Below the pieces are notes generated by a model. It had not been told where the DNA came from and did not search any database. It saw only the letters and a program-made list of their open reading frames with translations. A program made the translations under genes and the position numbers. A DNA stretch of 31,260 bases from CAYRVX01 sp964642165 (GTDB lineage: Bacteria > Planctomycetota > Phycisphaerae > SM23-33): the NCBI GenBank assembly GCA_964642165.1, contig CAZXOC010000053.1:1-31260 (forward strand). Reading direction: 5' to 3'. Shown here in pieces: positions 1 to 6,716 of this stretch. Position 1 is the first letter of the stretch. Each line of letters starts with the position of its first letter.

Positions 1-315
1 CCCCCGTGCGCGCCCGTTGGCGCCGTCGGCGGCCGCGGCGGGACGGTTGACAATCGCATCCGCATGCGATCACAGGAGTGCCCGCCGCGCGCGTGGCTTG
101 ACGTGATCCGGACTGCCCGCCTGTTGCTGCCCGGGGCGCCGGCGGGTAGCATGACGTTGATGCTGCCGATGACCAACGGCATCGCGGAGAGCGTTCGCTC
201 GGCCGGGATCCGCGCGCCGGTCGACATCGCTGCCGAACGGACGGACACGGGTGTCCGGGATCCGCTTGGCCGCTGGGTCCTGCGCCTGCCGAAGGGCGGG
301 TCGTTCGCCCAGTGA
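1..315 (+). CDS. 3' end of an unidentified ORF, cut by the window edge
   Basis: The frame is open from base 1 to a TGA at 313-315, about 104 codons, and most third positions are G or C, as in the confident genes here. The visible part is a C-terminal piece with a hydrophobic run (ARLLLPGAP, MTLMLPM) followed by a charged tail. I do not recognise the family. It ends 56 bp before the LPS kinase and lies on the same strand, so it could be an upstream gene of the same envelope operon. Alternatively the stretch is non-coding: it holds a TTGACA at 47-52 followed by a perfect 7-bp inverted repeat (53-59 with 64-70), which would suit a promoter and operator. An internal ATG at 64 exists, but nothing upstream of it looks like a ribosome binding site. 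Confidence 0.35.
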   Translation, partial: PPCAPVGAVGGRGGTVDNRIRMRSQECPPRAWLDVIRTARLLLPGAPAGSMTLMLPMTNGIAESVRSAGIRAPVDIAAERTDTGVRDPLGRWVLRLPKGGSFAQ

Positions 316-371
316 GACGGCAGAGGGCTGCCCCTTGGCGAAGGTGTCGTTCCCGGCTGAGGTGTGCCAGA

Positions 372-1280
372 ATGGAGCATGTCCAGTTCTCAGGGCGATG
401 GGGGGACTACTTCCACCGTCAGGGACTGCGCACACTCGACGACTTCTTCCAGCTTCCGAGAAGGGGGATTGTAGGCCGGAACGCTCGGCGGGATGTCCAG
501 AAGTTCCTGCTGAGGGAAGAGGGCGATCCGGATGCGTTCTTCATCAAGCGGTTCTGGAGGCCGCAGGCCAAGGATATCCTCTCTCCCGTTCGGCGTTTCG
601 GGCGGCTCATTCCGCAGGCGCGCATCGAGTGGGAGAATGCACTCTACCTCTTGAACGAAGGCATAGGTACGTATATTCCGGTATGTGTTGGCTGGCGCAC
701 GGTCATGGGGATCGAGAGAAGGTCGTTCCTTGTGACAAGAGCGCTTGAGGCGCAGTGCCTTCTTGAATACGTGATGGACCACTGGGATTCCCTCCATCGG
801 CGCCGTCAGGAAGAGATCGTCACCGCCGCCGGCGAGCTTGCTCAGAGGATACACCTGTTGGGCGTGTCATTCCCGGACCTGTATCTGTGGCACCTGTTCC
901 TCCACGGCGACGGTCCTGACGAGGGCGGCAAGCTGAGCATCATCGACCTTCACCGAATGACGCGAAGCCGGCCGAGTCGTCGCAAGAGGATACTGGAGTT
1001 CGCCAAGCTGTACTGGAGTATGCCGGAAGAGTACTTCGATGAAGGGCATCGGGCCCTGCTTGTCCGGGCCTATGCCGGTGCAGGCAGCAGTAGCAGCGTG
1101 GCCGCCGTGGTGAGCAGCGCGAAGAGCTATCGGGACCGAACTCGCAAGCGGACCCGCAGGTACTGCGAGATGTACCTGGCAGGTGGTTACGGGAAGGAGG
1201 CGGGGGCGGAGTGGTCAGCCGGACGAGCGGAGCGCGGCGATGGGCCTCGAGATGGGGGAAGTGACGCGGCGCGCCCGTAG
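372..1280 (+). CDS. Lipopolysaccharide kinase, WaaP/InaA (RfaP) type
   Basis: This 302-residue protein is probably a cytoplasmic kinase that phosphorylates heptose or Kdo of the LPS core. A kinase-like fold is visible: a candidate ATP lysine in FFIKRFW (K59), a glutamate in the ARIEWENA segment (E86/E88), the catalytic loop HLLGVSFPDLYLWHLFL (D169) and the metal-binding IIDLHR (D192), which is the WaaP signature. The usual HRD of the loop reads FPD, so the aspartate is kept but the His and Arg are not. I chose the ATG at 372 because GAGGTG lies 7 nt upstream; an in-frame GTG at 312 has no such site. The last 30 residues are low-complexity Gly/Arg/Glu. Codons such as AGA, AGG, GTA and TCA are commoner than in the neighbours, suggesting a different origin or weaker codon selection. 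The target sugar is unknown. Confidence 0.75.
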   Translation: MEHVQFSGRWGDYFHRQGLRTLDDFFQLPRRGIVGRNARRDVQKFLLREEGDPDAFFIKRFWRPQAKDILSPVRRFGRLIPQARIEWENALYLLNEGIGTYIPVCVGWRTVMGIERRSFLVTRALEAQCLLEYVMDHWDSLHRRRQEEIVTAAGELAQRIHLLGVSFPDLYLWHLFLHGDGPDEGGKLSIIDLHRMTRSRPSRRKRILEFAKLYWSMPEEYFDEGHRALLVRAYAGAGSSSSVAAVVSSAKSYRDRTRKRTRRYCEMYLAGGYGKEAGAEWSAGRAERGDGPRDGGSDAARP

Positions 1281-1409
1281 GGCGATCGGCTGCACCGTGG
1301 CCGTCCGGCCCGTGGGCAGCGGATGGCCGGCGTTGGCGGGCGGATGGGCGAGGAGGCCCGGGGCAAGGCGCACATCCACTGCGTCCTGACGAACCGGAAG
1401 CAGGCCGGG

Positions 1410-2696
1410 CTACCGCAGTGTCCAGGGCTTGCGGTAGTCGTAGCTGAGCAGCTTGTTGGCGGCTTCGTGGTCGGTCTTCTCGGCCTTGGGGTCCCATGCC
1501 AGGCGCTGCCCCGTCGCCAGGGCGATGTTCGCCAGCAGCGACATTGTGGTGGAGCGATGGCCGACTTCCACGTCGGCGTTGGGGCGTTTGCGGGACCGCA
1601 TGCAGTCCAGGAAGTTGCGCGCGTGCTGCGCGGTCAGGTCGCCGTCGTTGCTCTTGACGGTCTTGGGATCCATCCGCGGCGCGCGGTCCTGGAACTGCCC
1701 GCCGCGCTCGGGGACGATCTCGTAGCCCCGCCCGCTGACGTAGACGGCGCCCTGCGTGCCGCGGAGCTCGATCTCGCCGCTTCGAAGGGCGGCCGCGCCG
1801 CTGGCCTCGTACTGCCCGAAGACCGCGAGGCGCCCGGAGGCGAACTGGAAGACCGCCTCCATGGTGTCGGGGATGGTGCGGTCGTCGTCCACGGCGAACC
1901 GCCCGCCGTGCGCGGAGACCGACGCGGGGGCGAGCTCGCCGGTGACCCACCGGATCGCGTCGAGGTAGTGGACGCCCCAGTTGGCCATCTGCGACGAGTA
2001 CAGGCCCCACCAGCGGAACTTGTAGGGATGGATGTTCTCGCGGAACGCCCGCTCCGGCCGCGGACCCAGCCAGAGGTCCCAGTCCAGGCCCTCCGGCGGC
2101 TTGCCGTCCCGCACCTTGCCCATGCCCGCGGGGAACATGTTGCTCAGGCGGTAGGCGCGGGCGACGGTGACCTTGCCGATCCCCCCCGCCCGGACCATCC
2201 CGGCGAGTTGGGTGTAGAGCTTCGAGCTTCGCCGGTGCAGGCCGACCTGCACGATCCGCCGGTTGCGGCGGGCGGCGGCGACCATGCGCCGCCCCTCGTG
2301 CACGACGATCGACATCGGCTTCTCCACGTAGACGTCCAGGCCGCGGTCGCAGGCGTCGATCGCCTGGATCGCGTGCCAGTGGTCGGGCGTGGCGATCACG
2401 ACGGCGTCCAGGGTCTCCCGCTCGTACATCTTCCGGAAGTCGACGTACGCGGCGCCCTTGCCGCCGTTGTCTTGGCGGGCCCGGTCCAGGTACGGCCGCC
2501 AGACGTCGCAGAAGGCGACGGCCTCGCAGTCCTTGTGCTTGGCGAAGGCGCGCTGAAGCTGACGCCCGCGATTTCCCACGCCAACGAATCCCAGGCGGAT
2601 CCGCTTGTTGGCGCCGAGCACCTTCGATGCCGACGCCGCGGCCAGCCCGACGGCCGCCACCTTGCCGAATCGACGACGCGTGATCCCTTGAGGCAT
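1410..2696 (-). CDS. Tat-exported Gfo/Idh/MocA family oxidoreductase
   Basis: This 428-residue NAD(P)-dependent sugar or polyol dehydrogenase-like protein starts with a twin-arginine signal (TRRRFG, residues 6-11) and an Ala-rich h-region, so it is probably exported folded with its cofactor. The Rossmann motif GFVGVGNRG is at residues 36-44 and the family EKP motif at 125-127. H243 and D246 (GVHYLDAIRW) fit the usual active-site histidine and aspartate. The segment LDWDLWLGP is typical of the large planctomycete paralogue set. The ATG at 2696 is chosen because it begins just before the Tat motif and has GAAGGGA about 10 nt upstream; longer readings only add an unlikely Arg/Pro-rich leader. 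The substrate cannot be told. The neighbouring sulfatase and isomerase-like genes suggest a sugar released from a complex glycan. The nearest good promoter is about 620 nt upstream. Confidence 0.88.
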   Translation of the reverse strand: MPQGITRRRFGKVAAVGLAAASASKVLGANKRIRLGFVGVGNRGRQLQRAFAKHKDCEAVAFCDVWRPYLDRARQDNGGKGAAYVDFRKMYERETLDAVVIATPDHWHAIQAIDACDRGLDVYVEKPMSIVVHEGRRMVAAARRNRRIVQVGLHRRSSKLYTQLAGMVRAGGIGKVTVARAYRLSNMFPAGMGKVRDGKPPEGLDWDLWLGPRPERAFRENIHPYKFRWWGLYSSQMANWGVHYLDAIRWVTGELAPASVSAHGGRFAVDDDRTIPDTMEAVFQFASGRLAVFGQYEASGAAALRSGEIELRGTQGAVYVSGRGYEIVPERGGQFQDRAPRMDPKTVKSNDGDLTAQHARNFLDCMRSRKRPNADVEVGHRSTTMSLLANIALATGQRLAWDPKAEKTDHEAANKLLSYDYRKPWTLR

Positions 2697-3293
2697 GGCT
2701 TCGTTCCCTTCTATGTCGTTGCCGGGTAACGGGTCGCCAAGTCCGCCAGGCCGCCCGGAACGCGTGAGCCGCCCGGCGGGCCGAACCATGCTTAGTGTCT
2801 TCGAGAGGGCACGTCGAGGCAAGGGCCGGGGACCCGCCGGGAGACGGACGAGCCGTCCGGGCGGGGGGGAGCATCCCGGCAAAGCGCGGCGAGAGGGGCA
2901 CTCAGGCAAGCAGGTCCACGGCGAACGAAGAGAGGCGGCCTGCCCAGATGACGCGCGGGCTCACGTGCGCGAGGTACGTATCGATGACCCGGTCCATGCG
3001 GCTGTGCGGCTCGGTGGGTCGGTGTCGGCGGCGCGCCACCCGGACCCGCCTGGGTCGCCCCGCGCCGTCGGGCTTCGGCGGGGCGAAGGGACGGGCGAGT
3101 TGCCGGCGGGACCGAGTCCCCGGCACGAGGTCGCTGCGGCGTCCGAGGCCGCGCGGGATGGGATGGCGTTCGCTCATCGCCCGCCGGTCTGCTTGTGGCC
3201 CGGTGGCCGCTCCCTTGGCGGCGTGGGCCTGTCGCTCCGTTGTGTCGGGGGCGGCGTCTCCGAGACGCGCCCCGGCTCCTCCGTCTGCACGAC

Positions 3294-3316
3294 GGGCGGG
3301 CCGCTCGGACCCGCCC
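3294..3316 (-). repeat. Perfect 7-bp inverted repeat at the 5' end of the predicted leader
   Basis: GGGCGGG (3294-3300) pairs perfectly with CCCGCCC (3310-3316) across a 9-nt loop. On the minus strand it begins a few nucleotides after the start site predicted from the 3326-3354 promoter, so the transcript would begin with a very stable GC hairpin. That could protect the 5' end or take part in leader regulation. No U-tract follows, so it does not look like an intrinsic terminator. Confidence 0.45.
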
Positions 3317-3325
3317 AGCACCCTC

Positions 3326-3354
3326 ATCGTATCACGCTTTCGGCATATGGTCAA
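3326..3354 (-). promoter_or_regulatory. Sigma70-like promoter with extended -10, reading left
   Basis: On the minus strand, TTGACC (3349-3354) is followed after exactly 17 bp by TACGAT (3326-3331). The -10 is preceded by TGA, giving an extended -10 (TGATACGAT). The -35 overlaps a direct repeat of AACCGGC (3353-3359 and 3361-3367), which could be a regulator site. The DNA just upstream (3385-3420) is less GC-rich than its surroundings. The promoter faces the oxidoreductase gene but lies about 620 nt from its ATG. Confidence 0.55.
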
Positions 3355-3495
3355 CCGGCAAACCGGCTGGACTTCGCCGGCCCAATGCGCACACAAGCGT
3401 TTTGTGGACAAGCGCATACAGAAGGCCGGGAGAGGCGGCGCTCCGGGCTTTCGCCCCATCGGTCGCTCGCCCGCGGCCGGGAGGTGTTCCCTGGC

Positions 3496-4956
3496 TTACG
3501 TAGCCGCTACAAACGGAAGCTCCGGGTCCCAGGCCAGCGCTTGCGGGCGATCCGGCGTGAAGACCCGCACGCCGAGGTAGTTGCCGAGGGCCTCCCACAG
3601 GACGTTGCCGACGTGGCTGCGGGTCATGGCCACGTGGTGGGGGAAGTGCCGCAGCAGCACGTTCTTGTAGAACCGCTGGATGCCGGGCAGGCGGACCCAG
3701 CCGTAGGCGCCGAAGGTGGCGGCCTCGTTCGGCTCGACGGCGCCCTGGATGAGGGCGGCCTGGTGGCGGCCGTCGGCGTCCTGCGTCGCCCGGCAGAGCG
3801 TCACGGGCCCGTCTTTCATGACGAACTCGACGACGCCCATGGCATTCTCGCGCCCGGTGGTGGTGGCGATGATCTCCTGGCAGGCCATCCTCGGCGGGGT
3901 CTTGGCCCAGGAGTGGGGGAAGACGCCGCAGTGCCAGCAGTTGACCAGTTCGGGGTCGTCGTTGTGGACGTTGTTCCAGTCGGCGAGGCATGCCGGCCCG
4001 GCCGAGGCCAGTTGCAGGGCGTGCATCGACATCGCGCCCATGATGTCGGCCTCGCAGGCGCACGGCACGCCGCGGTCGTCGAAGCGTCCCATCGTCGTGC
4101 ACGAGCAGATGCCGAGGTTCTCCTGGATGCTCGTCCAGCACTGGATGGCCAGGGCGTCAAGGCCCTGCTCGGCGACGAAGCGGCTCAGGTACACCTCGAA
4201 CTTGGCGATCTTGGTGAGGATGTCGTCGCCGACGGCCGAGCAGTCGATCGTCTTCTCCATGTCGCGGAGGACGCGCCGCACGGCGGCATCCGTCTTCATC
4301 CGCCCCACGCCGCCGAAGACCTCCGACAGGTCCAGCGAGACGACGGTGGGCCCGAGTTTCTGGAGGGCCTTCTCGCTGTAGCGGCAGGTCCAGAAGGCGT
4401 CGGGGCGAGCGCCGACCTGCCCGTAGCGCGCCGCCCGGATGCCTCCGACGACGCGGCAGACGGCCACGAATCGCTCCACCGTGCCCGCGAAGCTCTCGTC
4501 GGTGGGGAAACAGATGGGCACCTCCGGAACGGAGTACGCCAAGCCGAGCTGCCGCAGCGCCTCGGCGATGCTGAGCAGCCCGCAGAAGCTGTCCCGGCGG
4601 TCGGTGGTGGGGGTGAGGACCTCCTGCTCCTGGCAGCCGACGATCAGGATCGGGACGTTGAGGGCGGTCTCCTTGAGGCACAGTCCCACGCCCTGCTCGT
4701 CGCCGAAGTTGACGGCGGAGACGACGATCCCGTCGACGCGGCGGTCGGCGAACATGCGGCCGACCTTGACGGCCTCCTCGCGCGTCTCGACGCAGCCGAC
4801 CTTCGTGTCCTTGCCGGAGGGCACGACGACGGTGGCGCCGGCGGCCCGAAGGACCTTGAGCGTCTGGCCGCGCATCTCGGCGGCGAGCTTGTCGCTGAAG
4901 AAGCCGCGGTTGGCCGGCAGGAACCCGAGCTTGATCTTCTTGACAAGTGCTGGCAT
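3496..4956 (-). CDS. L-fucose/L-arabinose isomerase-like protein
   Basis: This 486-residue cytoplasmic protein resembles the fucose/arabinose isomerase superfamily, Mn-dependent aldose-ketose isomerases. The likely metal ligands are E302 (CACEADIMGA), D326 (LADWNN) and H342 (CWHCG). The N-terminal half (KLGFLPANRGFF, then VDGIVVSAVNFGDEQ and PILIVGCQEQEV) fits the substrate-binding Rossmann-like domains. No signal peptide is seen. ATG 4956 has GGGAGA 5-8 nt upstream. The gene has its own promoter (5027-5055) and is divergent from the sulfatase, with a palindrome between them, so the two may share a regulator. The family includes many members not proven to be isomerases, so fucose or arabinose should not be assumed. 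The protein is rich in cysteine around residues 273-343, which is unusual and could mean extra metal binding. Confidence 0.75.
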   Translation of the reverse strand: MPALVKKIKLGFLPANRGFFSDKLAAEMRGQTLKVLRAAGATVVVPSGKDTKVGCVETREEAVKVGRMFADRRVDGIVVSAVNFGDEQGVGLCLKETALNVPILIVGCQEQEVLTPTTDRRDSFCGLLSIAEALRQLGLAYSVPEVPICFPTDESFAGTVERFVAVCRVVGGIRAARYGQVGARPDAFWTCRYSEKALQKLGPTVVSLDLSEVFGGVGRMKTDAAVRRVLRDMEKTIDCSAVGDDILTKIAKFEVYLSRFVAEQGLDALAIQCWTSIQENLGICSCTTMGRFDDRGVPCACEADIMGAMSMHALQLASAGPACLADWNNVHNDDPELVNCWHCGVFPHSWAKTPPRMACQEIIATTTGRENAMGVVEFVMKDGPVTLCRATQDADGRHQAALIQGAVEPNEAATFGAYGWVRLPGIQRFYKNVLLRHFPHHVAMTRSHVGNVLWEALGNYLGVRVFTPDRPQALAWDPELPFVAAT

Positions 4957-4992
4957 GGTTCTCTCCCGAATGGTGGTTTCGCTTGGGAACGA

Positions 4993-5024
4993 CCCACGCA
5001 AAGCGCGCGGGCGCTCTACGTGGG
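4993..5024. promoter_or_regulatory. Interrupted dyad between divergent genes, candidate shared operator
   Basis: The arms are CCCACG (4993-4998) with CGTGGG (5019-5024), and AGCGC (5002-5006) with GCGCT (5011-5015). They are separated by 3-nt unpaired segments and a 4-nt centre, and all 11 arm pairs match. The dyad overlaps the start site predicted for the isomerase gene (about 5020) and is near the middle of the 125-bp gap between the two start codons. As DNA it would suit a dimeric repressor; as RNA it would be a 5'-leader hairpin. Confidence 0.5.
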
Positions 5025-5026
5025 AT

Positions 5027-5055
5027 CGAATACCGTTCCGCGCGACTTTCGTCAA
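5027..5055 (-). promoter_or_regulatory. Sigma70-like promoter of the isomerase-like gene
   Basis: On the minus strand, TTGACG (5050-5055) and TATTCG (5027-5032) are separated by exactly 17 bp. The predicted start near 5020 gives a leader of about 64 nt to ATG 4956. The -35 matches consensus at 5 of 6 positions; the -10 is weaker, which would fit a regulated promoter with the neighbouring dyad as operator. Confidence 0.55.
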
Positions 5056-5081
5056 GCGGCTTTCCGAGGAAGGGCAGGGCC

Positions 5082-6701
5082 ATGGACGAACCACGGGAGA
5101 CGACATCGCGGCTGAGCCGCCGAGACGCGCTGAAGACGACGGTGGCGGCCGCGGCGGCACTGGCGCGCGGGCCGGTTGCCTCGCCCGGCAGTGCGGCGGC
5201 CGCGCACGCCGGCGGGGCGAAACGCAAGCCCAACATCCTGCTGATCATGTGCGACCAGCTCCGCGGCGACTGCCTCGGCGCCGACGGCAACGAAGCGATC
5301 CGCACGCCGAATCTCGACCGCCTGGCGGCCGAGGGGGCGCGCTTCCGCCGCGCGTACTCGTCGCTGCCATCGTGCACCCCCGCCCGGGCGACGCTGCTGA
5401 CCGGCTGGGGCGCGTGGCGTCACGGCATGCTGGGCTACGGCCGCGTCGCACGCGAGTACCGCAACGAGAAGCCCCGCCTGCTCCGCCAGGGCGGCTACTA
5501 CACGCTGGGCATCGGCAAGATGCACTGGTACCCGCAGCGCATCCTGCACGGCTTCCACAAGACGATCGTCGACGAGTCCGGGCGCGTGGAGACCCGGGGC
5601 TTCGTCAGCGACTACCGGCAGTGGTTCCGGAAGGTCGCGCCCGATCGGAACCCCGACGCCACCGGCATCGGCTGGAACGACTACCGCGCCAAGCCCTACG
5701 CCCTGCCCGAGAAGCTCCATCCCACGCACTGGACGGCCCAGACGGCCGTGGACTTCCTCGAGCAGTACGGCCAGGAGCCCGAGCACGCCGGCAAGCCGTT
5801 CTTCCTGAAGGTCTCCTTCGCTCGCCCGCACAGCCCGTACGACCCGCCGAGCCGCTTCCTCGACCTGTACGCCGACGCCGACATTCCCAAGGCGGCCGTC
5901 GGCGACTGGGCCGAGCGCAACGTCCTTCGAGGCCGCAAGCACTCCTTCTCCACGCCGCGCGGCGACCTCGGCGCCGAGCAGGTCCGCAAGAGCCGCCAGG
6001 GCTACTACGGCGCGATCTCGTTCCTGGACGAGCAGATCGGCCGCATCCTCGATGCCCTCCGGAAGCGCGGCTGGTGGGACGACACGCTGATCCTGTTCAC
6101 CGCCGACCACGGCGACATGCAGGGGGACCATAACCTATGGCGGAAGACGTATGCGTACGAGGGCTCGGCCCGCATCCCGATGCTGATTCGCTGGCCGGAG
6201 GGCATGCTCCGGGCCAAGCGCGGGCAGGTCCTCTCGCAGGTCGTCGAGCTGCGCGACGTGCTGCCGACGTTCCTGGACACCGCGGGCGTAACGTTCGACG
6301 CGGCGGACTTCGACGGGCGAAGCATGCTCGACCTCATCCGCGGCAAGACCGAGGGCTGGCGCGAGCAGATCGACCTGGAGCACTGCACGTGCTACTGGCC
6401 GGAGAACCAGTGGTGCGCCCTGACCGACGGGCACGTGAAGTACATTCTCGGGGCCGTGGACGGCTCCGAGCAGCTCTTCGACCTGGACCGCGACCCGCGC
6501 GAGCTCCGCGACCTGTCGCGGGACCGGGGGCACGCGGTGGCCCTGGAGCGGTGGCGGAAGCGCCTGGTGGCGCATCTGGCCGAGCGCGGCGAGCAGTGGG
6601 TCAAGGACGGGCAGCTCGTCCTTCGCAAGAAGCGCATGCTCTACGGCCCGAACTACCCGGGCCGAGCCGGCCGGGGGAAGGGACGCCGCAAGGCCACGTA
6701 G
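5082..6701 (+). CDS. Tat-exported type I sulfatase (formylglycine-dependent)
   Basis: This 539-residue protein hydrolyses sulfate esters, most likely from a sulfated polysaccharide in the periplasm or outside the cell. A Tat-like signal (LSRRDALK, residues 11-18, followed by an Ala-rich segment) precedes the sulfatase start KPNILLIMCDQLRGD. The modification motif CTPAR (C98-R102, in PSCTPARATLLTG) is of the cysteine type, so C98 must become formylglycine. No maturase gene lies in this window. Metal-ligand residues include D58 and the ADHGD segment (D342-H343). The length is normal for the family. ATG 5082 has GAGGAAGGG about 8-15 nt upstream. It is divergent from the isomerase-like gene and convergent with the propeller protein, 15 bp away. 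Close relatives act on many sugars, so the substrate is not predictable here. Confidence 0.92.
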   Translation: MDEPRETTSRLSRRDALKTTVAAAAALARGPVASPGSAAAAHAGGAKRKPNILLIMCDQLRGDCLGADGNEAIRTPNLDRLAAEGARFRRAYSSLPSCTPARATLLTGWGAWRHGMLGYGRVAREYRNEKPRLLRQGGYYTLGIGKMHWYPQRILHGFHKTIVDESGRVETRGFVSDYRQWFRKVAPDRNPDATGIGWNDYRAKPYALPEKLHPTHWTAQTAVDFLEQYGQEPEHAGKPFFLKVSFARPHSPYDPPSRFLDLYADADIPKAAVGDWAERNVLRGRKHSFSTPRGDLGAEQVRKSRQGYYGAISFLDEQIGRILDALRKRGWWDDTLILFTADHGDMQGDHNLWRKTYAYEGSARIPMLIRWPEGMLRAKRGQVLSQVVELRDVLPTFLDTAGVTFDAADFDGRSMLDLIRGKTEGWREQIDLEHCTCYWPENQWCALTDGHVKYILGAVDGSEQLFDLDRDPRELRDLSRDRGHAVALERWRKRLVAHLAERGEQWVKDGQLVLRKKRMLYGPNYPGRAGRGKGRRKAT

Positions 6702-6716
6702 CGCCGGGCGCGGCCG

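Larger units (their letters stand above)
2697..3495. other. 799-bp stretch without a convincing gene, with a promoter and structured leader
   Basis: This lies between two minus-strand genes. It carries a minus-strand sigma70-like promoter (3326-3354) with a hairpin just downstream (3294-3316). Further inverted repeats sit around 3254-3268 (GCGTCT-CCG-AGACGC) and 2838-2866. Read leftwards, the DNA would give a leader of about 620 nt before the oxidoreductase ATG. A minus-strand frame from ATG 3177 to TGA 2902 (91 codons) has GC-rich third positions, and its last 31 residues look protein-like, but the rest is Arg/Pro-rich and it has no ribosome binding site, so I do not call it. I looked for RNase P, tmRNA and SRP RNA signatures and saw none. 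A small RNA, a short gene or a long regulated leader all remain possible. Confidence 0.5.

Noticed and set aside
47..70. TTGACA with a downstream dyad as a kinase promoter
   Set aside because: No -10 lies 16-18 bp downstream (TCACAG only) and it may be inside a coding tail.
70..435. 121-codon minus-strand ORF at the left edge
   Set aside because: It overlaps the kinase start and is Arg/Pro-rich; the plus strand is better.
940..2901. 653-codon minus-strand ORF over the kinase and oxidoreductase
   Set aside because: Arg/Pro-rich shadow; the real frame has Tat and Rossmann motifs.
2902..3459. 185-codon minus-strand ORF in the 799-bp gap
   Set aside because: Its ATGs lie upstream of or inside the promoter except the one at 3177, which has no ribosome binding site; composition is mostly Arg/Pro. 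Kept only as a possibility in the region note.
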